A stretch of 64,000 nucleotides of DNA from Terrabacter aerolatus (GCF_007991735.1 NZ_BJYX01000002.1:248001-312000); one strand, 5' to 3'. Positions 33,053 to 42,061 are shown, numbered from the stretch's first letter. Program-made: numbers and translations. The notes: generated from the letters alone by a model not told the origin.

Positions 33053-34492
33053 TCAGAGGTGGTTCTCGGCCTCCGTCAGCACCGAGCGCAGGCGCGACTC
33101 GATGTCGTCGAACTGCTCCGGACCCATGATGAGCGGCGGCGCGAGCTGGATGACGGGGTCGCCGCGGTCGTCGGCGCGGCAGTAGAGGCCGGCGTCGAAG
33201 AGGGCCTTGGAGAGGAAGCCGCGCAGCAGACGCTCGGACTCGGCGTCGTTGAAGGTCTCGCGGGTGGCTTTGTCCTTGACGAGCTCGATGCCGTAGAAGT
33301 AGCCCGCGCCTCGGACGTCACCCACGAGCGGCAGGTCGAGCAGCTTGTCGAGCGTCGCCTTGAAGATCGGGGCGTTCTGCTTGACCCGGTCGTTGAGGCC
33401 CTCGCGCTCGAAGATGTCGAGGTTGGCCATCGCCACCGCGGCGGAGACGGGGTGGCCACCGAAGGTGTAGCCGTGCGGGAAGTATGTCGTGCCCGACTTG
33501 AACGGCTCGAAGAGCCGGTCGCTCGCGATCATGGCGCCGATGGGGGAGTAGCCGCTCGTCATGCCCTTGGCGCAGGTGATGATGTCGGGCACGTAGCCGA
33601 AGTCGTCGCACGCGAACATCGAGCCGATGCGGCCGAACGAGCAGATGACCTCGTCGGACACGAGCAGCACGTCGTACTCGTCGCAGATCTCGCGGACCCG
33701 CTCGAAGTAGCCGGCCGGCGGCGGGAAGCAGCCACCGGAGTTCTGCACCGGCTCGAGGAAGACGGCGGCCACGGTGTCGGGACCCTCGAACTCGATGGCC
33801 TCGGCGATGCGGTCGGCGGCCCAGCGGCCGAAGGCCTTCTCGTCGCCCTGGAGGTGCTCGGGAGCGCGGTAGAGGTTCGTGTTCGGGACCTTGTGCGCGC
33901 CGGGCACGAGCGGCTCGAACATCTCCTTGGCCGCCGGGATGCCGGTGATCGACAGGGCGCCCTGGGGCGTGCCGTGGTAGGCGACGGCGCGCGAGATGAC
34001 CTTGTGCTTCGTCGGCTTGCCGGTCAGCTTGAAGTACTGCTTGGCCAGCTTCCACGCGGTCTCGACGGCCTCGCCGCCACCGGTGGTGAAGAAGACGCGG
34101 TTGAGGTCGCCGGGGGCGTGGCTCGCGAGCCGCTCGGCGAGCTCGATCGCCTTGGGGTGCGCGTAGCTCCACAGCGGGAAGAAGGCGAGCTCCTTGGCCT
34201 GCTTGGCGGCTGCCTCGGCGAGCTCCTCGCGGCCGTGGCCCACCTGGACGACGAAGAGGCCGGCGAGCCCGTCGATGTACTCGTTGCCGCGGTCGTCCCA
34301 GATCTTCCAGCCCTGGCCCTTGGTGATGATGGGGACCGTGTGGCCGAGGCCGCCGTCGCTGCGGTCCTCGAAGACCGAGTGGCGGGTGAAGTGCATCCAC
34401 AGGTGGTCGCGGGCCGCCTCCGAGTGGAGCGTGCCGGCCGGCGTGCGGTGGTCCGAGGTGGGTTCCCAGACCTCGTTCGGGTTGATGCTCAT
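33053..34492 (-). CDS. Class III aminotransferase, putrescine/4-aminobutyrate type
   Basis: A 479-residue PLP enzyme of the omega-aminotransferase group. Visible are GKGQGWKIWDDRGNEYIDGLAGLFVVQVGHG, the phosphate-binding TTGGGEAVETAWKLA, LLVSDEVICSFGRIG with the PLP-ring Asp, and a Lys in the PLP position (CAKGMTSGYSPIGA). The family includes putrescine, spermidine and GABA transaminases. Its place in a PotDABC cluster makes putrescine to 4-aminobutyraldehyde the likely reaction, though GABA to succinate semialdehyde would also fit the downstream dehydrogenase. It overlaps the lrp-type regulator gene by four bases (ATGA). Confidence 0.88.
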   Translation of the reverse strand: MSINPNEVWEPTSDHRTPAGTLHSEAARDHLWMHFTRHSVFEDRSDGGLGHTVPIITKGQGWKIWDDRGNEYIDGLAGLFVVQVGHGREELAEAAAKQAKELAFFPLWSYAHPKAIELAERLASHAPGDLNRVFFTTGGGEAVETAWKLAKQYFKLTGKPTKHKVISRAVAYHGTPQGALSITGIPAAKEMFEPLVPGAHKVPNTNLYRAPEHLQGDEKAFGRWAADRIAEAIEFEGPDTVAAVFLEPVQNSGGCFPPPAGYFERVREICDEYDVLLVSDEVICSFGRIGSMFACDDFGYVPDIITCAKGMTSGYSPIGAMIASDRLFEPFKSGTTYFPHGYTFGGHPVSAAVAMANLDIFEREGLNDRVKQNAPIFKATLDKLLDLPLVGDVRGAGYFYGIELVKDKATRETFNDAESERLLRGFLSKALFDAGLYCRADDRGDPVIQLAPPLIMGPEQFDDIESRLRSVLTEAENHL

Positions 34493-35001
34493 CGTGTACC
34501 CCAGTTGTAGAGCTGTTTGTTGAGTTTCAGGTAGACGAACGTCTCGGTGGCCGTCACACCCGGAAGGCGCCGGATGCGGCCCGTGAGCAGCTCGAGCAGG
34601 TGGTCGTCGTCCTCGCAGACGACCTCGGCGAGCACGTCGAAGCTGCCAGCCGTGGTGACGACGTAGCCGACCTCGTCGATGCCCGACAACGCGTCGGTCA
34701 CCGGCGTGATGTCGCCGGACACGCGCAGGCCGACCATCGCCTGGCGCTGGAACCCGACCTGCAACGGGTCCGTCACGGCGACGATCTGCATGACGTCGGC
34801 GTCGAGCAGGCGCTGCACGCGCTGGCGCACCGCCGCCTCGGAGAGGCCGACCTCCTGGGCGATGGACGCGTAGGACTTGCGCCCGTCGTGCTGGAGAAGC
34901 TCGATGATCGTCTTGCTCACGTCGTCGAGGTTGACCGAGGGTTTCTTGGCACCGTTGCCCCCGGAGCCGGCCGCGTTGGCCACGCCACGGATGGTCGTCA
35001 T
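34489..35001 (-). CDS. Lrp/AsnC family regulator of the polyamine cluster
   Basis: A 170-residue regulator. After about 25 variable residues comes the helix-turn-helix (LDDVSKTIIELLQHDGRKSYASIAQEVGLSEAAVRQRVQRLLDADVMQ), then the RAM ligand-binding domain (RQAMVGLRVSGD ... VGYVVTTAGSFDVLAEVVCEDDDHLLELLTGRIRRLPGVTATETFVYLKL). It is the first gene of a minus-strand unit with the aminotransferase and faces the gamma-aminobutyraldehyde dehydrogenase gene across 113 bases that contain a 9-bp inverted repeat. A CAAGAT six bases before the ATG predicts a leaderless message. A polyamine or its amino-acid product is the likely effector. Confidence 0.92.
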   Translation of the reverse strand: MTTIRGVANAAGSGGNGAKKPSVNLDDVSKTIIELLQHDGRKSYASIAQEVGLSEAAVRQRVQRLLDADVMQIVAVTDPLQVGFQRQAMVGLRVSGDITPVTDALSGIDEVGYVVTTAGSFDVLAEVVCEDDDHLLELLTGRIRRLPGVTATETFVYLKLNKQLYNWGTR

Positions 35002-35040
35002 GCGCCGATCTTGACGTGTGGAACACGCTGTTGGCAAGTC

Positions 35041-35094
35041 CCTTCGCAACTGATTCCGAAGTTTCTTGTCGCTAACTCTTCCTGATTGCGAAGG
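35041..35094. promoter_or_regulatory. Inverted repeat between lrp-type gene and polyamine operon, likely Lrp operator
   Basis: CCTTCGCAA (35041-35049) and TTGCGAAGG (35086-35094) are perfect inverted copies with centres 45 bp apart, about four helical turns; an extra CGAAG lies at 35057-35061. The right arm falls in the spacer of a predicted promoter whose -10 is TAGCAT (35103-35108), six bases before ATG 35115. This layout suits an octameric Lrp-type protein wrapping the divergent region. Confidence 0.62.
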
Positions 35095-35114
35095 TCTGCG
35101 TCTAGCATTCCCGC

Positions 35115-36563
35115 ATGACTTCCCAGCCCCGCCAGCTCCGCAACTTCATCGGTGGCCAGTACGTCGACCCCGAGGGCGACGCGACGACCGACATCGTCGA
35201 CCCGTCGACCGCCCAGGTCGTCGCCAAGGCCCCCGTGAGCACCCAGTCCGACGTCGACCGGGCATATGCCGCGGCGTCGACCGCGTTCGAGACGTGGGGC
35301 GACACGACCCCGGGCGAGCGCCAGGCGGCCCTGCTGAAGTTCGCCGACGCCATCGAGGCCCACGCCGACGACTTCGTGCGGCTCGAGGCCGAGAACACCG
35401 GCAAGCCGCACGCCCTGACGGCGAGCGAGGAGATCCCGCCGATGCTCGACCAGCTGCGCTTCTTCGCGGGTGCGGCGCGCGTGCTCGAGGGCAAGTCGGC
35501 CGGCGAGTACATGAAGGGCCACACCTCCTTCGTGCGGCGCGAGCCGATCGGTGTCGTCGGGCAGGTGACGCCGTGGAACTACCCGATGATGATGGCGATG
35601 TGGAAGATCGCCCCGGCGCTCGCCGCGGGCAACGCCATCGTCCTCAAGCCGTCCGACACGACCCCCGAGACGACGCTCCTGCTCGCCGAGCTCGCCTCGG
35701 AGTTCCTGCCCGCTGGCACCTTCAACGTCATCACGGGTGACCGCGAGACCGGCCGCATGCTCGTCGAGCACCCAACGCCCGCCCTCGTCGCGATCACCGG
35801 CTCCGTTCGGGCCGGCATGCAGGTGGCCGAGAGCGCGTCGCGCGACCTCAAGCGCGTCCACCTCGAGCTCGGCGGCAAGGCGCCCGTCATCGTCTTCGAC
35901 GACGCCGACATCGAGGCGGCCGTCGAGGGCATCGCCATCGGTGGCTACTTCAACGCGGGGCAGGACTGCACCGCCGCGACCCGCGTCCTCGCCGGTCCCC
36001 GGATCCACGACGACTTCGTCGCCGCGCTCGCCGAGTACGCCAAGAACTCGGCCAAGGTCGGCATGCCCGACGACCCGGACGCGCTCTTCGGCCCGGTCAA
36101 CAACCCCAACCAGGTCGCCCACGTCGGGGGCATGATCGACCGTCTGCCCGACCACGCCCGCATCGAGGCCGGCGGCCGCCGCGCCGAGGGGCTCGGTGAC
36201 GGCTTCTTCTTCGAGCCCACGGTGCTCGCCGGCCTCCGCCAGGACGACGAGCAGATCCAGAACGAGATCTTCGGCCCCGTCATCACGGTGCAGAGGTTCT
36301 CGGACGAGGCCGAGGCGCTCGCCTGGGCCAACGGGGTGCAGTACGGCCTCGCGTCGTCCGTGTGGACGCGCGACTTCGGCAAGGCCATGCGCATGAGCAA
36401 GCGGCTCGACTTCGGGTGCGTCTGGATCAACACCCACATCCCGGTCGTCGCCGAGATGCCGCACGGGGGTTTCAAGCACAGCGGCTACGGCAAGGACCTG
36501 TCGATGTACGGCCTCGAGGACTACACCCGCATCAAGCACGTCATGGCCAACATCGACTCCTGA
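35115..36563 (+). CDS. Gamma-aminobutyraldehyde dehydrogenase-type ALDH
   Basis: A 482-residue NAD-dependent aldehyde dehydrogenase. Catalytic C285 is in YFNAGQDCTAATR and general base E251 in HLELGGKAPVIV; the oxyanion Asn is in TPWNYPMMM. FNAGQDCTAATR is characteristic of gamma-aminobutyraldehyde and betaine-aldehyde dehydrogenases (PatD/YdcW-like). It would turn 4-aminobutyraldehyde into 4-aminobutyrate. It heads the plus-strand operon, is leaderless by prediction, and is separated from potD by a hairpin. Confidence 0.9.
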   Translation: MTSQPRQLRNFIGGQYVDPEGDATTDIVDPSTAQVVAKAPVSTQSDVDRAYAAASTAFETWGDTTPGERQAALLKFADAIEAHADDFVRLEAENTGKPHALTASEEIPPMLDQLRFFAGAARVLEGKSAGEYMKGHTSFVRREPIGVVGQVTPWNYPMMMAMWKIAPALAAGNAIVLKPSDTTPETTLLLAELASEFLPAGTFNVITGDRETGRMLVEHPTPALVAITGSVRAGMQVAESASRDLKRVHLELGGKAPVIVFDDADIEAAVEGIAIGGYFNAGQDCTAATRVLAGPRIHDDFVAALAEYAKNSAKVGMPDDPDALFGPVNNPNQVAHVGGMIDRLPDHARIEAGGRRAEGLGDGFFFEPTVLAGLRQDDEQIQNEIFGPVITVQRFSDEAEALAWANGVQYGLASSVWTRDFGKAMRMSKRLDFGCVWINTHIPVVAEMPHGGFKHSGYGKDLSMYGLEDYTRIKHVMANIDS

Positions 36564-36609
36564 CCGGGTCGCCACAGGGGCAGCAGCACCGACGGACAGA
36601 GACGTCCGA

Positions 36610-36635
36610 ACTCCCGGTCCGCTCGGACCGGGAGT
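36610..36635 (+). terminator. Intercistronic hairpin between ALDH and potD
   Basis: ACTCCCGGTCC (36610-36620) pairs perfectly with GGACCGGGAGT (36625-36635) around the tetraloop GCTC. potD begins only 27 bases later with its own AAGGAGA, so this may partly terminate or stabilise the message rather than fully end it. Confidence 0.7.
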
Positions 36636-36661
36636 GTTCACCAGCACGTGAAGGAGAAGGC

Positions 36662-37900
36662 GTGAACAGCCGTCGTCCCCCCTCGGACCCGGGTATCCGG
36701 TCCCTGATCTCCCTGGCCGCCTCGTCCGGCCTCTCCCGCCGCGGTCTGCTCGGGGGCGGCGCGGCCGGCCTCGCCGCCCTCGGCCTGTCCGCCTGCGCCC
36801 CTCCCGCGCCACCGAGCTCGGCTGGCGGGGCCCCGGTGCTCCAGCTGCCGAAGGACGTCTCGGACACCGAGAAGATCGTCAAGTTCGCGAACTGGACGGC
36901 CTACCTCGACTACGACGACAAGACGAAGACCTACCCCACGCTCGAGGCCTTCCAGAAGAAGACCGGGATCACGGTCACCTACTCGGAGGACATCGAGGAC
37001 AACGACTCCTACGAGACGAAGATCGAGCCGCAGCTGCAGGCCAAGCAGGACATCGACCGCGACATCTTCGTCTTCACCGACTGGATGGCCAACCGGATGA
37101 TCCAGCGGGGCTTCGTCCAGCCGCTCGAGCTGATCCGCATGCGCAACGCGGCGAACATCCGGCCCATCCTCCAGGACGTGTCGTTCGACCCGGGTCGCAA
37201 CCACTCGCTGACGTGGCAGAGCGGGTTCGCCGGCATCGGCTACCACAAGGGCAAGGTCGGTCGTGAGCTCAAGACGCTCGACGACCTCTTCGCTCCCGAT
37301 CTCAAGGGCAAGATCACCGCGCTGTCGGAGTTCCGCGACACCGTCGGCCTCATCATGCTGTGGCAGGGCGTCGACATCTCCCAGAGCTTCACCGAGGCCC
37401 AGTTCCAGAAGGCCGTCGACGAGGTCACGAAGCAGGTGTCCGACGGTCAGATCCGCCGCATCAAGGGCAACTCCTACCTCCAGGACCTCACGAGCGGCAA
37501 CGCCATCGCCGGCATCGTGTGGAGCGGCGACATCGCTCAGCTGCAGTCCAACACCAAGGACGACAACTGGACCTTCGTCATGCCCGAGAGCAAGGGCACG
37601 CTCTGGAGCGACAACATGATGGTCCCCATCACCTCGCGGCACCGTCGCAACGCCCAGAAGCTCATGGACTACTACTACGACCCCCTCGTCGCAGCGAAGG
37701 TCGCCGCGTACGTCGCCTACATCTGTCCGGTCGAGGGTGCCCAGGACCAGATGAAGAAGGTCGACCCGACCCTCGTCGACGACCCGATGATCTTCCCCAC
37801 GGAGGAGTACCTCAGGAAGGAGACGCGCAGCTTCCGGGCGCTGTCACCGGCCGAGGACCAGAAGTTCTCCCAGATCTGGAGCAAGGCGGTGGGCAACTGA
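36662..37900 (+). CDS. potD: Spermidine/putrescine ABC transporter substrate-binding lipoprotein
   Basis: A 412-residue extracytoplasmic binding protein. The N-terminus has twin arginines (SRRGLLGGG) and a lipobox LSAC with C45, so it is probably exported through Tat or Sec and anchored by lipid. The mature part follows the PotD/PotF pattern: VKFANWTAYLDYDD, the polyamine-cage tryptophan regions, DIFVFTDWMANRMI, and WSGDIAQLQ near the second lobe. GTG 36662 follows AAGGAGA. Its stop overlaps the ATG of potA. Confidence 0.92.
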   Translation: MNSRRPPSDPGIRSLISLAASSGLSRRGLLGGGAAGLAALGLSACAPPAPPSSAGGAPVLQLPKDVSDTEKIVKFANWTAYLDYDDKTKTYPTLEAFQKKTGITVTYSEDIEDNDSYETKIEPQLQAKQDIDRDIFVFTDWMANRMIQRGFVQPLELIRMRNAANIRPILQDVSFDPGRNHSLTWQSGFAGIGYHKGKVGRELKTLDDLFAPDLKGKITALSEFRDTVGLIMLWQGVDISQSFTEAQFQKAVDEVTKQVSDGQIRRIKGNSYLQDLTSGNAIAGIVWSGDIAQLQSNTKDDNWTFVMPESKGTLWSDNMMVPITSRHRRNAQKLMDYYYDPLVAAKVAAYVAYICPVEGAQDQMKKVDPTLVDDPMIFPTEEYLRKETRSFRALSPAEDQKFSQIWSKAVGN

Positions 37901-39036
37901 TGGCCACGAACACCCGCGAGGCGCACGGCGACCTCGTCCTCGAGAACGTCACCAAGGAGTTCGCCGACTTCACGGCGGTCGACGACCTGTCGCTCGTCGT
38001 GCCCCGTGGCTCGTTCTTCGCCCTGCTCGGACCGTCGGGCTGCGGCAAGACCACGACCCTGCGCATGGTCGCCGGTCTCGAGCAGCCCACCGGCGGAAGG
38101 GTGCTCATCGGCGAGACGGACATCACGGGGACCCGTCCGCACGAGCGGCCGGTCAACACGGTCTTCCAGAGCTACGCGCTCTTCCCGCACCTGACGGTCC
38201 GGGAGAACGTCGCCTTCGGGCCCAAGCGGCGCAAGGCCGCCGACGCGATGCGTCTGGCCGACGACGCGCTCGAGCTCGTCCAGCTCTCGCACCTGGCGGC
38301 CCGCAAGCCCGGTCAGCTCTCGGGTGGGCAGCAGCAGCGCGTGGCGCTGGCCCGAGCCGTCGTCAACCAGCCCGAGGTGCTGCTGCTCGACGAGCCCCTC
38401 GGTGCCCTCGACCTCAAGCTGCGCCGCCAGATGCAGGTCGAGCTCAAGCGCATCCAGAGCGAGGTCGGGCTCACCTTCATCCACGTGACGCACGACCAGG
38501 AGGAGGCCATGACCATGGCCGACACCGTCGCCGTCATGAACCGTGGCCGTATCGAGCAGATGGGACCGCCCGAGCGGCTGTACGACCTGCCGCAGACCGC
38601 CTTCGTCGCCAACTTCGTGGGGCAGTCCAACCTCGGGGTCGGACGCATCCACGGTACGGACGGTGACTTCATCGTCGCCGAGGTGAGCGACACGAAGGTC
38701 CGGATCCCCAAGCAGCGCAGCGAGATCCACGACGGCCAGGTGATGTTCGGAGTGCGTCCCGAGAAGGTGCGCATCCACGAGTCGCAGCCCGTCGGCACGG
38801 GCAACGACGTGCGGGCCGTCGTCACCGACGTCTCCTTCACGGGCGTGGCCACGCAGTACCTCGTCACCGTCCCGAGCGGCGCCAACTGGACCGTCTACGA
38901 GCAGAACCTCGACGTCGAGCCCATCAGCCTCCGGCCCGGCGACGACGTGTGGCTGTCGTGGGACCCGACGCACGCCTTCGGGGTCCCCGTCGACGAGGAC
39001 GGTCGCAAGGCCGCCCTCGCGGAGGACGGCGCATGA
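37900..39036 (+). CDS. potA: Spermidine/putrescine ABC transporter ATP-binding protein
   Basis: A 378-residue ATPase that powers polyamine import. Walker A GPSGCGKTT (near residue 45), Q-loop FQSYALFPHLTVRENVAFG, signature LSGGQQQRVALARAV, Walker B VLLLDEPLGALD and the switch His in HVTHDQEEAMTMAD are all intact. The C-terminal TOBE/MalK-like domain includes FGVRPEKVRI, where transporter activity is often regulated. The start lies within the potD stop (TGATG) and the stop overlaps potB (ATGA), so potABC are translated together. Confidence 0.94.
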   Translation: MATNTREAHGDLVLENVTKEFADFTAVDDLSLVVPRGSFFALLGPSGCGKTTTLRMVAGLEQPTGGRVLIGETDITGTRPHERPVNTVFQSYALFPHLTVRENVAFGPKRRKAADAMRLADDALELVQLSHLAARKPGQLSGGQQQRVALARAVVNQPEVLLLDEPLGALDLKLRRQMQVELKRIQSEVGLTFIHVTHDQEEAMTMADTVAVMNRGRIEQMGPPERLYDLPQTAFVANFVGQSNLGVGRIHGTDGDFIVAEVSDTKVRIPKQRSEIHDGQVMFGVRPEKVRIHESQPVGTGNDVRAVVTDVSFTGVATQYLVTVPSGANWTVYEQNLDVEPISLRPGDDVWLSWDPTHAFGVPVDEDGRKAALAEDGA

Positions 39037-39953
39037 CGACCGCCTTCGCTGCGAGTGCACGCGAGGCCGGTGACCCGCAGCTGACGCCGCCGCGCCGCGG
39101 GGGCAGGCGACGGGGATGGACCCCCTATCTGCTGCTCGTGCCCGGCCTGCTGTGGCTGACGCTCTTCTTCATCGTGCCGCTCGTCCAGCTCGGTTCGGCG
39201 AGCCTGCAGTCGCAGTGGCCCGGCGCGCCCGGCTACTACTACCGCGACGTCAACGTCGGCAACTACGTCGACGCCCTGAGCAGCTACGGGGTGCACTTCC
39301 TGCGCTCGCTGGCCTACGCGGGTCTGGCCACGGTGCTGTGCTTCGTCATCGCCTTCCCGCTCGCGTACGCCATGGCGTTCAAGGCCGGCCGGTGGCGCAA
39401 CGTCATGCTCATCCTCGTCGTGGCGCCGTTCTTCACGTCCTTCATCCTGCGCACCATCGCCTGGCGCCAGATCCTCGCCGACGACGCACCGCTCGCGCGG
39501 ACGCTCAACGCGCTGCACCTGCTGCCGGGTGGACACATCACGGAGACGTGGGTCGCGGTCGTGGCCGGCCTGACCTACAACTTCCTGCCGTTCATGGTGC
39601 TGCCGATCTACACGAGCCTCGAACGCGCCGACCCCCGTCTGCTCGAGGCGGGCCGCGACCTCTACGCCGACCGGCTCACGACGCTGCGGACGGTCACGAT
39701 CCCGCTCGCCGCGCCCGGCATCCTCGCCGGCACCCTGCTCACGTTCATCCCGGCGGCCGGCGACTACGTCAACGCCGAGCTGCTCGGCTCGGACACGAGC
39801 ACCAAGATGGTCGGCAACGTCATCAACAGCCAGTTCTTCACGGTGCTCGGTGGGTATCCCACGGCCGCGGCGCTCTCGATCAGCCTCATGATCCTGATCC
39901 TCGTGCTCGTCCTCGGCTACGTCCGCCGCTTCGGGACGGAGGAGGTCCTGTGA
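39033..39953 (+). CDS. potB: Spermidine/putrescine ABC transporter permease
   Basis: A 306-residue inner-membrane permease with six helices after a cytoplasmic basic N-terminus (PRRGGRRRG). First helix: PYLLLVPGLLWLTLFFIVPLVQLG. The EAA loop that docks on PotA reads LLEAGRDLYADRLTTLRTVTIPLAAPGILAG. The sequence TFIPAAGDYVNAELLG is typical of PotB. Overlaps both neighbours by four bases. Confidence 0.93.
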   Translation: MTTAFAASAREAGDPQLTPPRRGGRRRGWTPYLLLVPGLLWLTLFFIVPLVQLGSASLQSQWPGAPGYYYRDVNVGNYVDALSSYGVHFLRSLAYAGLATVLCFVIAFPLAYAMAFKAGRWRNVMLILVVAPFFTSFILRTIAWRQILADDAPLARTLNALHLLPGGHITETWVAVVAGLTYNFLPFMVLPIYTSLERADPRLLEAGRDLYADRLTTLRTVTIPLAAPGILAGTLLTFIPAAGDYVNAELLGSDTSTKMVGNVINSQFFTVLGGYPTAAALSISLMILILVLVLGYVRRFGTEEVL

Positions 39954-40762
39954 GTCGTACACGGTCCTGGGTCAGCGACCACCTCGCGATGATCATCGCG
40001 GTCGCCGTCCTCGTCTACCTCTTCCTGCCGGTGCTCTACACGTTCGTCTTCTCCTTCAACAACTACCGTCGGTCCAACATCACGTGGAACCCCGAGGGGA
40101 GCCCGACGTTGAAGCACTGGGCCAACCCGTGCGGCGCGCCCGGAGTCTGCCCGGCTCTCGTCGAGAGCATCAAGATCGGTGCCCTCGCGACGCTGGTGGC
40201 CACGATCCTCGGGACCCTCATCGCGTTCGCCCTCGTGCGCTACGTGTTCCGTGGCCGCAGCTCCACCAACGTGCTCGTCTTCCTGCCGATGGCGACCCCC
40301 GAGGTGGTGCTCGGGGCGAGCCTGCTGACGATCTTCATCCAGGGCTTCCGCATGGACCTCGGCTTCTGGACCGTCGTCATCGCGCACATCATGTTCTGCA
40401 TCAGCTTCGTCGTCGTGACCGTCAAGGCCCGGCTGCAGAGTCTCGACCCGCGCCTGGAGGAGGCGGCGTCGGACCTCTACGCCAACCCGAGGACGACGTT
40501 CCTGCGGATCACCTTCCCGCTCGCGCTGCCGGGCATCGTGGCCGCAGCGCTGCTGTCCTTCTCGCTGTCGTTCGACGACTTCATCATCACCAACTTCGTC
40601 TCCGGCAACGAGACGACGTTCCCGAAGTTCGTCTACGTGTCCTACACCCGCGGCATCCCGGCCCAGGCCAACGTCATCGGGTTCTCGATGTTCCTCATCG
40701 CCGTCCTCTGCGTCATCGCCGCCCAGATCATCGGGAGCCGACGTCGCGGGGTCGCGGCCTGA
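39950..40762 (+). CDS. potC: Spermidine/putrescine ABC transporter permease
   Basis: A 270-residue second permease subunit with six helices; the first is IIAVAVLVYLFLPVLYTFVFSF. The EAA loop reads LEEAASDLYANPRTTFLRITFPLALPGIVAA, and FSLSFDDFIITNFVSG is a hallmark of PotC. The periplasmic loop NPCGAPGVCPALVES has two cysteines that could form a disulfide. It starts at GTG within the potB stop (GTGA). Confidence 0.93.
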   Translation: MSRTRSWVSDHLAMIIAVAVLVYLFLPVLYTFVFSFNNYRRSNITWNPEGSPTLKHWANPCGAPGVCPALVESIKIGALATLVATILGTLIAFALVRYVFRGRSSTNVLVFLPMATPEVVLGASLLTIFIQGFRMDLGFWTVVIAHIMFCISFVVVTVKARLQSLDPRLEEAASDLYANPRTTFLRITFPLALPGIVAAALLSFSLSFDDFIITNFVSGNETTFPKFVYVSYTRGIPAQANVIGFSMFLIAVLCVIAAQIIGSRRRGVAA

Positions 40763-40774
40763 CCTCTGGAGTGA

Positions 40775-42028
40775 ATGTTCTTGCGTGTCCTCATGATCGG
40801 CTCCGGTGGGGTCGGTGACGCCGCTGCGCGCATCGCGTCCGAGCGAGACTTCTTCGAGCGCTGGGTCGTCGCCGACTACGACGTGACGCGTGCCGAGCGC
40901 ACCGTCGCCGCCGTGGTCGGACGGCGTGCGGGGGAGGGGCGTTTCGTCTCGGCCCAGGTGGACGCGTCGTCGGCCGAGGCCGTGACGCAGCTCGCCCTGG
41001 AGCACTCGGCGACGCACGTCTTCAACGCCGTCGACCCGAAGTTCAACATGTCGATCTTCGACGGGGCCAGGGCTGCCGGCGCCGACTACCTCGACATGGC
41101 GATGAGCTTGTCGCAGCGTCACCCGGAGCGCCCCTACGAGGAGGTCGGCGTCATGCTCGGCGACGAGCAGTTCGCCGTCGCGGACGAGTGGGAGGCCGAG
41201 GGGCGTCTCGCCCTCGTCGGCATCGGTGTCGAGCCGGGCCTGTCGGACGTCTTCGCCCGGTATGCCGCCGACCACCTGTTCGAGCAGATCGACGAGCTGG
41301 GCACGCGCGACGGCGCCAACCTCGTCGTGCACGACGACGACGGCAACGAAGTCTTCGCCCCGAGCTTCTCGATGTGGACGACGATCGAGGAGTGCCTCAA
41401 CCCACCCGTCGTGTGGGAGAAGGGCCGGGGGTGGTTCACGACCGCGCCGTTCAGCGAGCCCGAGGTCTTCGACTTCCCGGAGGGGATCGGGCCGGTCGAG
41501 TGCGTCAACGTCGAGCACGAGGAGGTCCTGCTCATGCCGCGCTGGGTCGACGCCCGGCGCGTCACCTTCAAGTACGGCCTCGGCGATGAGTTCATCGGCA
41601 TCCTCAAGGTGCTGAACACGCTCGGCCTGGACCGCACGTCGCCGATCACCGTCAAGGGCGTCGAGGTCTCGCCGCGCGACGTCGTCGCGGCCGCCCTGCC
41701 CGACCCCGCGACCATCGGACCGCGCATGACCGGCAAGACGTGCGCGGGGCTCTACGTCACCGGCACCGGCAAGGACGGCCGGCCGCGCCGGACGTACCTC
41801 TACCACGTCGTCGACAACGCCGAGACGATGGCGGGCTACGACGCCCAGTGCGTCGTGTGGCAGACGGCGGTCAACCCCGTCGTCGCCCTCGAGCTGCTCG
41901 CCCGCGGCACGTGGAAGGGTGCGGGCGTCCTCGGGCCCGAGGCCTTCGACGCGGTGCCGTTCCTCGACCTGCTGGCCGCCGCGAAGCCGGAGGGCTACGG
42001 CTCTCCCTGGGGCATCGACGAGCGCTGA
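40775..42028 (+). CDS. Saccharopine dehydrogenase-family protein in the polyamine cluster
   Basis: A 417-residue oxidoreductase. The N-terminal Rossmann motif is VLMIGSGGVGDAAARIA (about 5-21) and the domain continues with THVFNAVDPKFNMSIFDGARAAGADYLDMA. Saccharopine dehydrogenase and carboxynorspermidine dehydrogenase share this fold. The C-terminal substrate domain has PITVKGVEVSPRDVVAAALPDPATIGP and YLYHVVDNAETMAGYDAQCVVWQTAVNPV. It starts 12 bases after potC, so it is co-transcribed with the importer, and a hairpin follows. A polyamine-derived opine or secondary amine is a likely substrate; the classical putrescine route has no step that needs it. Confidence 0.8.
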   Translation: MFLRVLMIGSGGVGDAAARIASERDFFERWVVADYDVTRAERTVAAVVGRRAGEGRFVSAQVDASSAEAVTQLALEHSATHVFNAVDPKFNMSIFDGARAAGADYLDMAMSLSQRHPERPYEEVGVMLGDEQFAVADEWEAEGRLALVGIGVEPGLSDVFARYAADHLFEQIDELGTRDGANLVVHDDDGNEVFAPSFSMWTTIEECLNPPVVWEKGRGWFTTAPFSEPEVFDFPEGIGPVECVNVEHEEVLLMPRWVDARRVTFKYGLGDEFIGILKVLNTLGLDRTSPITVKGVEVSPRDVVAAALPDPATIGPRMTGKTCAGLYVTGTGKDGRPRRTYLYHVVDNAETMAGYDAQCVVWQTAVNPVVALELLARGTWKGAGVLGPEAFDAVPFLDLLAAAKPEGYGSPWGIDER

Positions 42029-42041
42029 GCGGGCACGTCCC

Positions 42042-42061
42042 GCCGGCCCCGCAGGGCCGGC
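42042..42061 (+). terminator. Terminator after the pot operon
   Basis: GCCGGCCC (42042-42049) pairs perfectly with GGGCCGGC (42054-42061) around CGCA, 13 bases after the stop of the saccharopine dehydrogenase-like gene. The next gene has its own predicted promoter (TAGGGT at 42085-42090). Confidence 0.75.
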
